DNA of 10,184 nucleotides from Sanchytrium tribonematis. Lineage: Eukaryota; Sanchytriomycota; Sanchytriomycetes; Sanchytriales; Sanchytriaceae. A program made the position numbers and the translations under genes. Location of the stretch: contig JADGIG010000304.1 of assembly GCA_018985235.1 (NCBI GenBank), forward strand, positions 1 to 10,184. Reading direction: 5' to 3'. The stretch's first letter is position 1. Each line of letters opens with the position of its first letter. Under the pieces are notes generated by a model. That model did no database searches, had not been told where the DNA came from, and saw only the letters and a program-made list of their open reading frames with translations. This document shows, piece by piece, positions 1 through 6,380 of the stretch.

Positions 1-534
1 TCCGTTTGGGATATTTACGACAGCGAGGAGAGAATCAAGGTAATTTTGGAACAGTTTCAAGAATCAGATCCATTTCCCTTTTTTGAGTTAACGAAGCCTC
101 CGCCGCCGCTTGATAAATTTGAAGAGTTTTCCAGCTTACAGTTCCTTGAAGATCTGAATCATACGCAAATGTCTTTTTGGTCTACCTCTCACTACATCGA
201 TTTAAAAATGCTTCCAATTCCTAGCAATTTACTTTACTTTTTTGACCCTGACTTGCTTTATATTGATGGTATACCGGTCTTGAATGTCTCTTTGAATTCA
301 GTGGAACCGCAAAAGTCTGTTCTTGTGCATGGCATCAATTTAAAAAATGGATTTTTGACCAATGCTGGATTATGTTATGCACAATCAACTTTTCCGCAAA
401 GTTTTTACTTTTCAAAGTGTCAAATTTATGATTATTTAATTCCCATTTTCAAAGACAATGTATTGTACATCTACATGAGCTGCAATGTAGTAGACGAATT
501 GCTAAATCTTAAAATTTGTAGAGTCGACATTTAA
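1..534 (+). CDS. C-terminal part of an unrecognised protein (5' end outside window)
   Basis: The frame is open from base 1 to a TAA at 532-534, so about 177 C-terminal residues of a longer protein are visible. It begins SVWDIYDSEERIKVIL, where a Trp and Tyr are followed by an acidic, amphipathic helix-like stretch. Then comes a Pro-rich turn (KPPPPLDKF) and an aromatic-rich, apparently beta-rich tail with many hydrophobic runs. No catalytic motif, zinc ligand cluster, transmembrane segment or signal peptide is evident. The first in-frame TTG at 46 has nothing special and the frame continues upstream of it, so the real start lies outside the window. The gene converges on the coiled-coil gene, with only 5 bp between the two stop codons. 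AATAAA overlaps its own stop. I do not recognise the family; the coding assignment rests on the long open frame and the tight fit against the neighbour. Confidence 0.7.
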   Translation, partial: SVWDIYDSEERIKVILEQFQESDPFPFFELTKPPPPLDKFEEFSSLQFLEDLNHTQMSFWSTSHYIDLKMLPIPSNLLYFFDPDLLYIDGIPVLNVSLNSVEPQKSVLVHGINLKNGFLTNAGLCYAQSTFPQSFYFSKCQIYDYLIPIFKDNVLYIYMSCNVVDELLNLKICRVDI

Positions 535-538
535 TAAA
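533..538 (+). terminator. AATAAA poly(A) signal overlapping the stop codon
   Basis: The stop TAA (532-534) runs directly into AATAAA (533-538), giving TAATAAA. Cleavage normally occurs some 10-30 nt downstream of such a hexamer. The transcript would therefore end inside the 3' part of the convergent coiled-coil gene. The match is seen in the sequence; its use is inferred. Confidence 0.5.
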
Positions 539-539
539 T

Positions 540-2870
540 TTACTTTGATTTTAATTCAATCAATTTCGTTTGCAATTTTTCATTTTCCAAAATAACTCTA
601 TCAAGATTTTCAAAAATTGAGTCGTTGGGAAAATGTACTTTTTGAACAGGTTTATAAGCCTTGAAGTTGCCATCTAGTCGGTTTAACTTTTTAGTGATAA
701 GTTCAATCGATTTGTAGATTGCAATGTGCTTGGTTCTCGCAATATCTATTTTTTTGACCGATTCTGATCTGCTTTGCCTCAATCGCTCGCAATCGCCCAA
801 AAGTTTGTGTAATTCAGTATTGAAGGCTATTTTGTTTCTCAATACATGATGATTTATAAATCCAGGAACGCTTTCGGATAAATTTTGAAAATTAAATTGC
901 AATGTTGATAGTTGGTTTGATATGGATTTTATCGTTAATAAACCTTGGATAGATTTTGTTTTGTATAATTCAGAGTCAATATATTTTAGCTGAAGTTCAT
1001 GAAAAAAAGATTTTAAATTACCTAATTTGACTTCCAACGTGTTGCTCTCGGATACCTTTGAATTATAATCTTTTAAAGACAAATCAATTTCCTCATCGTA
1101 TTGAAATTCAAGTTGTCTATCAGCGCAAATCTCCTCTTTCAGTTTCTGATTGCAGTTAGCCAACGATTGACGAGCATTTTGAATTCTTGATGCGTCAAAT
1201 TCAATTAAAGCTATATTTTTTAGGTTTCTCGATTGGTTTTCAACACATGCTTTTGCCAAACTTTCAATTGAAGCTGTTATTTGTTTAGATTCTGATATAT
1301 CTTTTTCCAATCTATTGATTGACGTTTGAAGAGATATATTATGATTGCTCAATTCAAGCAATTCTTTCTTCTTTAGTTGAATGGAATCACTATACTTAAA
1401 ACAGTTGGAGTGAGTACTTAAGATATCTTGATTAATTTGCACTAAACCATTGCTTAGAAACAGCAATTGTTTGGAAAGTGAAGAGCTTTTGGCTTCTAAA
1501 AACCGTAAATCTCTTGAAATCTCATGTTTCTTCCTTGTAATTGCAGTGCCAATTTTTTCATTCACAACCAATTCTTTTTCGATTGACAATAATTTGGACA
1601 AACTTTGCTCCAGGTCCGAAGCAACAGCTTTTTGTTCAAATTCGCTTTTCACTACTTGATTGTTAATAGACTTCAAATTTTTTGCCACAACGAGACCTGA
1701 TTTTATCAACAATGTTGAGTACGTTTTCATATACATAATATTTTGCTTCAAAATTTCCGCTTCTTGAGCTTTTAAAGTATAATCGAAATTTTCCTTCTTA
1801 AAAATATCATCCAAGGCCTTCAAAATTTTAGCGCAGTTGGAAAGCAAAATTGATCGCTCTTTTTTGAATTGTTTCTCTGACACCAGCTTTAAAATTCGTG
1901 ATGAGATACTTTTATGCAACAGTATCACTTTTTCATCCAACTGCTTGGCGTTGAAATCAAGTAGACGAATCTGCTTTTTCACCGATATATTATTCTTCTG
2001 TTCATCCTTGAATCGCTTGTCAGTAACTTTAGCAATTTCTGAGAGTTTGTCGAGTCTCAATTGCTCATCACTCAAGTTGTTTTCGATACAATTCAAGTCT
2101 AAAACCTTTTTCTCAAATTCGGCTTGTAGAGAGTTTACCTTACTCACCTTTTCCACTAAATCGTTTTTGCAACTAATTAATTTGTCATATTCACCATTTA
2201 GGTCGAGTTCAAATGTTGATGCTTCTGATCTGATTGCATTCACGAGGTTTAGGTTTTTGACAGACTCTTCTGACTTTTGGACCAAAGCCATTTGGTTTTG
2301 CTCCAGTCTGCCATCCAATGAGGCCAGTGAATCATTCTTTGTGTTCAATAGGCGAAAATCCTCTACATTTTGAATTTGAAGTTGTTCAATATTAGCGATT
2401 AATTGATTTTTTTTCATAGCTAATGAATTATATTCATTTAATTTAACGCTAATGCGACCTTCAACCTCGTTTAAGGAATCTTGCTTTAATTTAAGCTGGG
2501 ATTTCGCCTTTTCTATTTCTTTTCTGAATTGACCAAAGTCCAAATTTCCAGACACATCTGTGTTTTCTCGAATTTCAATAAGATTCCTTTCAAGGTCGCT
2601 TTTTAGCCTTTGCCAGAATTCATCTTGCTCCAAGTTCTCCACAACACTAATTAGCAATGACCTTTTTTCCTCAAGTAATTTCATTGCTAATATTTCGTCT
2701 GGAAAATCATCTTGCAGCAAATTCCAATATTGTGAATTAATTGCCTGGCTAGCCTTTAAAAAGTTTAGCTTAGTATCTCCACGTTGACACAGCTTTTTGG
2801 AAAGTGTTCGATATTGCTCTGCTCTTTCCAATTGTATTAATAGCAGTGCCTCGTCATCCGCTGCGGCCAT
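540..2870 (-). CDS. Large coiled-coil protein, family not recognised
   Basis: The protein has 776 residues starting at the ATG at 2870-2868; the codon just upstream is TTG and is not a likely eukaryotic start. Nearly the whole length from about residue 100 to the end is rich in Leu, Lys, Glu, Gln, Ser and Asn, with heptad-like spacing of hydrophobics and very few Pro or Gly. This predicts a long, interrupted coiled coil. Residues 1-75 are different: an Ala/Asp-rich start followed by helices containing the segment LERAEQYRTLSKKL and then aromatics (YWNLLQDDFPDE). No ATPase, motor or DNA-binding motif is visible, so it is neither an SMC protein nor a kinesin. A short tail near residue 740 contains a Pro/aromatic patch (AYKPVQKVHFP). 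Such proteins usually act as structural parts of spindle poles, kinetochores, cilia or vesicle tethers, but nothing here chooses between these. It shares a 41-bp divergent promoter region with the Mtc1-like gene. Confidence 0.85.
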   Translation of the reverse strand: MAAADDEALLLIQLERAEQYRTLSKKLCQRGDTKLNFLKASQAINSQYWNLLQDDFPDEILAMKLLEEKRSLLISVVENLEQDEFWQRLKSDLERNLIEIRENTDVSGNLDFGQFRKEIEKAKSQLKLKQDSLNEVEGRISVKLNEYNSLAMKKNQLIANIEQLQIQNVEDFRLLNTKNDSLASLDGRLEQNQMALVQKSEESVKNLNLVNAIRSEASTFELDLNGEYDKLISCKNDLVEKVSKVNSLQAEFEKKVLDLNCIENNLSDEQLRLDKLSEIAKVTDKRFKDEQKNNISVKKQIRLLDFNAKQLDEKVILLHKSISSRILKLVSEKQFKKERSILLSNCAKILKALDDIFKKENFDYTLKAQEAEILKQNIMYMKTYSTLLIKSGLVVAKNLKSINNQVVKSEFEQKAVASDLEQSLSKLLSIEKELVVNEKIGTAITRKKHEISRDLRFLEAKSSSLSKQLLFLSNGLVQINQDILSTHSNCFKYSDSIQLKKKELLELSNHNISLQTSINRLEKDISESKQITASIESLAKACVENQSRNLKNIALIEFDASRIQNARQSLANCNQKLKEEICADRQLEFQYDEEIDLSLKDYNSKVSESNTLEVKLGNLKSFFHELQLKYIDSELYKTKSIQGLLTIKSISNQLSTLQFNFQNLSESVPGFINHHVLRNKIAFNTELHKLLGDCERLRQSRSESVKKIDIARTKHIAIYKSIELITKKLNRLDGNFKAYKPVQKVHFPNDSIFENLDRVILENEKLQTKLIELKSK

Positions 2871-2911
2871 CAAATTTTTTTAAAAATTCATCTCCTTTTG
2901 CTTCACACATA
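2871..2911. promoter_or_regulatory. 41-bp divergent promoter region
   Basis: Only 41 bp separate the two ATGs of the coiled-coil gene (-) and the Mtc1-like gene (+). The segment holds an A/T dyad (AATTTTT, 2 nt, AAAAATT at 2873-2888) followed by a pyrimidine-rich stretch (TCTCCTTTTGCTTC) just before the plus-strand ATG. There is no clear TATA box. The promoter function is inferred from position; some elements must lie inside the flanking coding regions or the 5' leaders must be very short. Confidence 0.45.
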
Positions 2912-3787
2912 ATGACATCAAGCGCTGAAGATGCCCTGAAATTTTTGGAATCACTTGAAGGAGATTTACAGCCTTCTGACGAGTCCAAAAGCAACTCCGA
3001 TATTCCAAGTCAAGCACCAAGTTTCAAGCAAGACGAAAATCCTGCCACTATCAGTACTTCATCGGCAAGCCCGCCAAAGATAAATGATAATAAAAATCCA
3101 CCGAAGAACAACCCCGACACAGCACCACAATCTCAACAGCCTTCTTCATTTTCGTTCGGCACATTTAATTCGGCATTGAAGACATATCTTAAAGATGAAA
3201 ATGTTCAAAAAGCTAAGGAAAATGTGTCCAAAAATGTGACATCAATCGCTAGCGCATTTATATCTTCATTTAATGTTCCCCCATCGCTGCAAATCAAGTG
3301 CCACATATCTTCGCCATTCAATCTTGGGCAAGATATCAGATATACTTTGCAAGAAATTTGGGGTAACGCTACCAAGGGCAGATGGAGTTTCGATTATGAC
3401 TACTCCGAAAATCACAAAACTCTATTCAGTGAAAATTGGAACGAGCTTTTGTCTGTAATCAAGTCTGAAATCAAACATTCGGAAAGTTTGTCGATTTCTG
3501 TCGTCATTATGGAGATCAAATGGGGAAACGAAGACAAGGATTCTTCCAAACAGCATATTAGATCGTCAAGTAGCATCTCAAATCCGGACAACCCACAAGA
3601 ATTAAGCTCGAGACCACCTCTCCCTTCGGAACTCAAATTGGAAGGTTATGCGTTTGTGATCAAGGTTTTAGATATAACGGAATCCGGGATGATATATGGA
3701 AGATATTGCCAAGATAATCTTTTTGGACTTTTAGAAAATGCTTTCGAACATTGTGGTAGACAATTTCAAAGCAAATACGCAAAATAA
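2912..3787 (+). CDS. Probable Mtc1-like protein (DUF5427 family)
   Basis: The protein has 291 residues from the ATG at 2912. The frame is open further upstream, but only across the divergent gene's 5' end, so this ATG is preferred. Three features recall the fungal Mtc1 (maintenance of telomere capping 1) family. First, an N-terminal EDALKFLESLEG motif (about residues 6-17). Second, a Ser/Pro-rich disordered linker (about 20-85) leads to a helix and then PPSLQIKCHIS, where the family has a similar segment opening its first folded domain. Third, a C-terminal strand pair FVIKVLDITESGMIYGRYCQDN (about 248-269) resembles the family's hydrophobic strand, Asp, then Ser-Gln-like pattern. Yeast Mtc1 is linked genetically to telomere capping and has been associated with vesicle traffic; its biochemical role is poorly defined. 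This copy is short relative to yeast Mtc1. The assignment rests on remembered motif patterns, not a search, so an unrelated protein with a similar N-terminus remains possible. Confidence 0.55.
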   Translation: MTSSAEDALKFLESLEGDLQPSDESKSNSDIPSQAPSFKQDENPATISTSSASPPKINDNKNPPKNNPDTAPQSQQPSSFSFGTFNSALKTYLKDENVQKAKENVSKNVTSIASAFISSFNVPPSLQIKCHISSPFNLGQDIRYTLQEIWGNATKGRWSFDYDYSENHKTLFSENWNELLSVIKSEIKHSESLSISVVIMEIKWGNEDKDSSKQHIRSSSSISNPDNPQELSSRPPLPSELKLEGYAFVIKVLDITESGMIYGRYCQDNLFGLLENAFEHCGRQFQSKYAK

Positions 3788-3788
3788 A
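3783..3788 (+). terminator. AATAAA poly(A) signal containing the stop codon
   Basis: AATAAA at 3783-3788 contains the stop TAA (3785-3787) of the Mtc1-like gene. The next gene's stop on the other strand is 11 bp away, so the mRNA 3' end must fall inside the PAQR gene if this signal is used. Confidence 0.5.
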
Positions 3789-3791
3789 TAA

Positions 3792-3797
3792 TTTATT
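3792..3797 (-). terminator. AATAAA poly(A) signal of the PAQR gene
   Basis: On the minus strand AATAAA begins one base after the PAQR stop codon (3801-3799). It lies in the same 11-bp gap that ends the convergent Mtc1-like gene, so both 3' ends would overlap as antisense transcripts. Confidence 0.5.
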
Positions 3798-3798
3798 T

Positions 3799-4701
3799 TT
3801 AGATCACATAACACTGATTTTCTAGCTTGTGCCACTCAAAAACATCCAGCGCTAAACAGTATGTAGACACAGCTGCCGCAAAAGCAAACAAGTGCCAAAT
3901 TTGATGAGAATGAAAGATATAGTCAAACAAGCCAGGAGCGTAGCGTTCCGGAATTCTTAGTGCATAGATCAAAGCACCAGCAATGTAAAAAAACGTCATG
4001 AAAATGAATCCCATCACTCCCATAGAAGAATTAAAAGGAAGCGGATTACTTGATATGTGCATTAAAAATGGAATTGCACTAGCAAATCCACTTGCAAGAT
4101 ATACATAAACCCGTATCCAAGGTCTTTCTCTAAAATACTCTACAAATGATCCTACTACGCCAACAAGGGATAGTGAAGTCAAAAACCCTAGATGAATAAT
4201 CTGTGCTAGGCCACTACAGTAATACAAATAATATGTCACAATAAATGAGGACCCCATAACCATAAATGATATCCCCGAATAATCTAAACATACAAAAAAC
4301 TGGTGAGTTTTAATGCATTGATTACAATGTAAATGGAACAGCGTGGAACACACGAAGCATTTAATGGCACATAAACAGAATACAGAAAATATAATCTTGT
4401 CCATAATTTGACTTGTTTCCCAGGCCCATACGTTGATCAAAATTCCGAGAAAAAAGAATGAAGCAAGCACGTGCGTATAAATATTCCCAGTCTCATTGTG
4501 AAGGTATCCCAAACTTGACCAAGAGTCTATAAAGTTGTTACAGATTCTATATCCGTCTAAAATATAGACATTCTGAGCATAAATTGGAGCTTCTTCATAT
4601 TTGTATACCCGTTTGGTTTTGATTGGATTATCATTCTTTTCTACAAAATCCTGAGCAGAGTCTTGTTTAAATTCAGATACTCTACAAGATCTCTTTCTCA
4701 T
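3799..4701 (-). CDS. PAQR family seven-transmembrane receptor (adiponectin receptor/Izh type)
   Basis: The protein has 300 residues from the ATG at 4701-4699; the only earlier in-frame candidate is a TTG seven codons upstream, beyond which lies a stop. It carries the PAQR/HlyIII hallmarks in order: LDGYR (about residues 48-52), HNETGNIYTH (68-77), S-x3-H with His123 in the second membrane segment, LDYSGI with Asp140, and PERYAPGLFD then SHQIWH with His266 and His270 near the C-terminus. His123, His266 and His270 match the zinc ligands of human AdipoR1, and Asp140 matches the acidic residue at that site. Seven hydrophobic segments follow a hydrophilic, Lys/Asp-rich N-terminus of about 40 residues, which in this family faces the cytosol. 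AdipoR-type members have zinc-dependent ceramidase activity, while yeast Izh proteins affect zinc and lipid homeostasis. All core residues are intact, so it should be functional. The ligand and exact subclass cannot be told from the sequence. Confidence 0.95.
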   Translation of the reverse strand: MRKRSCRVSEFKQDSAQDFVEKNDNPIKTKRVYKYEEAPIYAQNVYILDGYRICNNFIDSWSSLGYLHNETGNIYTHVLASFFFLGILINVWAWETSQIMDKIIFSVFCLCAIKCFVCSTLFHLHCNQCIKTHQFFVCLDYSGISFMVMGSSFIVTYYLYYCSGLAQIIHLGFLTSLSLVGVVGSFVEYFRERPWIRVYVYLASGFASAIPFLMHISSNPLPFNSSMGVMGFIFMTFFYIAGALIYALRIPERYAPGLFDYIFHSHQIWHLFAFAAAVSTYCLALDVFEWHKLENQCYVI

Positions 4702-4860
4702 CTTGGTGTTTGAGGATTCCAATTATATTGATATATCCTAGCCAATCAATTATTAAAGCGAGTTGATGTTTTCAGGGGATCTGGTTTGAGGCGACTCGCA
4801 TTTTAAATGCTTAAATGAATATAATATGTCACACCTTTCAGATTATGCCATTTCTTTTAA
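4702..4860. other. 5' flank of the PAQR gene; no intact gene
   Basis: Together with the fragment that follows, this is the only gap above 300 bp (4702-5194). It holds the PAQR promoter and has no ORF of useful length. A short imperfect inverted repeat (4758-4765 with 4792-4799, 8 bp with one G-T pair, 26-nt loop) is present. Read in the frame of the downstream fragment, the segment 4735-4860 gives protein-like but stop-interrupted sequence (for example LLKRVDVFRGSGLRRLAF then a stop). This may be decayed upstream sequence of the same retroelement, but that is weak. No tRNA or other RNA gene could be supported. Confidence 0.35.
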
Positions 4861-5160
4861 TATGTTCTATGTTTCTATCAGAACTTCTCGACCTTAACTT
4901 GCAGTGACGATCCGCATTGGTCGATCCTGTGGCTTAAGCAGGAGATCAAATTTATGAATACGTGTATTGATAACAAATTTGATTCTACATACAAGTGTGA
5001 ATGCTGTTTGGCTTTGACAACGGATCCTGGGCATTTATTTTCTTGCATAGATTTTATAAATTTTTCGAGGAAGCACTATCAGATCAACACTGTTCCTGAT
5101 TTAATTTGCTTAATTAATGAGAAAGGGAGAAATTTCCTAGTTTTCATTAACAAACGATAA
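4861..5160 (+). pseudogene. Probable C-terminal fragment of a LINE-type reverse transcriptase
   Basis: An open frame runs from 4861 (after a stop at 4858-4860) to TAA at 5158-5160; the first ATG is at 4954, giving 68 residues. The frame encodes a Trp-rich stretch (DPHWSILWLKQEIKF) and then a Cys/His cluster: C-x2-C (KCECC), eight residues, then H-x3-C (GHLFSC). It ends with VPDLICLINEKGRNFLVFINKR. A CX2C...HLFxC cluster followed by a short helical tail ending in a hydrophobic FL-x-FI is the usual way non-LTR retrotransposon polymerases end. No reverse transcriptase core is present, and there are stops upstream, so this would be a 5'-truncated relic, the common fate of LINE insertions. No poly(A) tail or target-site duplication could be found, so it is old or misread. 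An alternative is a genuine small zinc-binding protein starting at 4954. It lies 34 bp upstream of the next gene. Confidence 0.45.
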
Positions 5161-5164
5161 TAAA
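5159..5164 (+). terminator. AATAAA overlapping the stop of the LINE-like fragment
   Basis: TAATAAA again combines a stop (5158-5160) and AATAAA (5159-5164), the same arrangement as at 532-538. It could be a relic of the element's own 3' end or a live signal. Confidence 0.35.
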
Positions 5165-5194
5165 TATACTCCCTAAAACAAAAGGTTTTCCTTT

Positions 5195-6296
5195 ATGAGC
5201 TACAGATCAATTTCTAAAAAGTCAGATAATTCAGTACGTCGTCCGCCTAAATCTGTTATAAAAATAGATAGTAAGGCAGAACAAACTATCAATGGGGTTT
5301 ATTTTATACATTCGTTAAAAAAATTAAAAGATTTTAAAAACCATCAAAATATTAATGGGATTTATTCTAATATTATCTATGAGGATTACAGCTTCAAAAT
5401 GAATCACTATGGGTATTATAATTTGTACACATTTCTTCAAATCGAAGATTCTTCACTTTACGAATTTGCAGTAAGTGCTGGAATTTTACAAATCCACAGG
5501 GGATACAATTTTGAAATTGGAAATGTGATTGCGAGAGGGAATAGTTGTAAAGTAACACTTGATCCTGGTATCTATATATTACACGTTGCTTACAAGCATG
5601 AGTCTGATATAGAATCAGATTTTTCAGATGAATATGTTACTTTTTCCAAGACTCCAGACGTGTGTCTAAAATATTCTTCTATTGGAATAGCTTGGCCCCT
5701 GAAAGTAAGAAATATCGAAGAGCAAATTATACCGAAAGGAAAAACTTCCTTACCGATTAATAGCTATTTTTCACCAGTTAGAAATGATTCTAGACTTCTT
5801 AATGTCAATGTTGATCTTCAATCTGTTAGCAGCGTGTCGTCTCGTTCGCCGTTGAGAAGGCCTGTTAGACCTACAAAACGGAAAGAATCTGATCCTGCAG
5901 AGATTCGTGACTTGTTAGAATACAAAGAGCACCTTGAAAGGCAGGTCCAGTACTACTCCAGTGTAACTATAACTAACTCAGGTGACAAGGCATACCTCAA
6001 AACTAATGACCGAAATACTAGGTTTACCCTATAATCCCACTGAAAATTCAGAGGTAGCTGACGATTTTCTTGCAAATGGTACAAATTCAAAAGACATTGA
6101 GCGGCATTACTCACCTCTCAAATACCAAAGTCAACTCCAGCAGATGAAAGTTCTTTGTGTGTCCAGCTTATTTAATTTGGTCAAAATGCAATACAACAAT
6201 CAAAGTAATTTGTCAACAGGAGATGCTATTGAGTGGATCAAAGATGTCCCCATGGAGCTATGGGCATCTACCTTTGTCAATAAACTTATTAATTAA
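5195..6296 (+). CDS. Unrecognised beta-rich protein with CDK-type sites; frame change or short intron near 5945-6021
   Basis: Two overlapping frames probably form one gene. The first runs from ATG 5195 to a stop at 6032-6034 (279 residues); the second is open from 5973 to TAA at 6294-6296. Residues 28-170 look like a beta sandwich: alternating hydrophobics with YNLYTFLQIEDSS and CKVTLDPGIYILHV, the latter recalling the closing strands of calpain domain III/C2-like folds. Then come a Ser/Arg-rich linker with SPVR (193-196) and SPLR (218-221), a basic NLS-like PVRPTKRK, and a helix (EIRDLLEYKEHLERQ). The second frame adds a third CDK-type site, SPLK (codons from 6111), and a C-terminal helix rich in Trp and Met. 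[ST]-P-x-[KR] in both halves supports a single protein of about 353 residues. If the frames are separate, the second would start at ATG 6006 and encode 96 residues. I do not recognise the family; a nuclear, cell-cycle-regulated role is only suggested by the motifs. Confidence 0.6.
5982..6021 (+). other. Candidate 40-nt intron (one of three possibilities)
   Basis: Removing 40 nt from CAG|GTGACA to TACTAG joins the two frames exactly (787 + 275 coding bases = 354 codons). It contains a branch-like ACTAAT about 15 nt before the acceptor. Two alternatives also restore the frame and share the acceptor ACTAACTCAG ending at 5981: 5945-5981 (37 nt, poor donor GTCCAG, but it gives a continuous amphipathic helix across the junction) and 5963-5981 (19 nt, donor GTAACT). 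A 61-nt version (5961-6021) also fits. The sequence alone cannot decide between these, nor exclude a frameshift mutation or two overlapping genes. Confidence 0.35.
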
Positions 6297-6380
6297 TTAT
6301 TGCTACTCCATCAAACTATTTATTCAAGATTTTTGATTGGTGGACAATGCATAAAAGTTGGACAGGCACCCCCTTTGTAA
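6297..6380 (+). promoter_or_regulatory. Metacaspase promoter region
   Basis: This 84-bp gap contains an inverted CCAAT box (ATTGG at 6336-6340) and a TATA-like CATAAAAG (6350-6357) about 24-31 bp upstream of the metacaspase ATG. It must also hold the 3' end of the preceding gene. The function is inferred from position and motif only. Confidence 0.35.

Noticed and set aside
1-60. WHIM-like motif (W..Y....) at the start of the first gene
   Set aside because: The Trp/Tyr spacing is suggestive of chromatin-remodeller WHIM segments, but the following residues lack the expected Gly-Arg-Glu and the fragment is too short.
1837-2373. Long plus-strand frame opposite the coiled-coil gene
   Set aside because: It is the antisense shadow of the coiled-coil CDS, rich in Phe, Ser and Leu as expected from reversed Lys/Glu/Asn/Leu codons, with no recognisable domain.
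2638-2870. N-terminus of the coiled-coil protein as a Vma22/CCDC115-like domain
   Set aside because: A loose L-x-x-L...G...L pattern is present, but the spacing differs and known members are far shorter, so I do not name it.
4880-4950. Possible tRNA gene near GGTCGATCC
   Set aside because: No T-loop GTTCRA pattern, no matching 7-bp acceptor stem and no D-arm on either strand.
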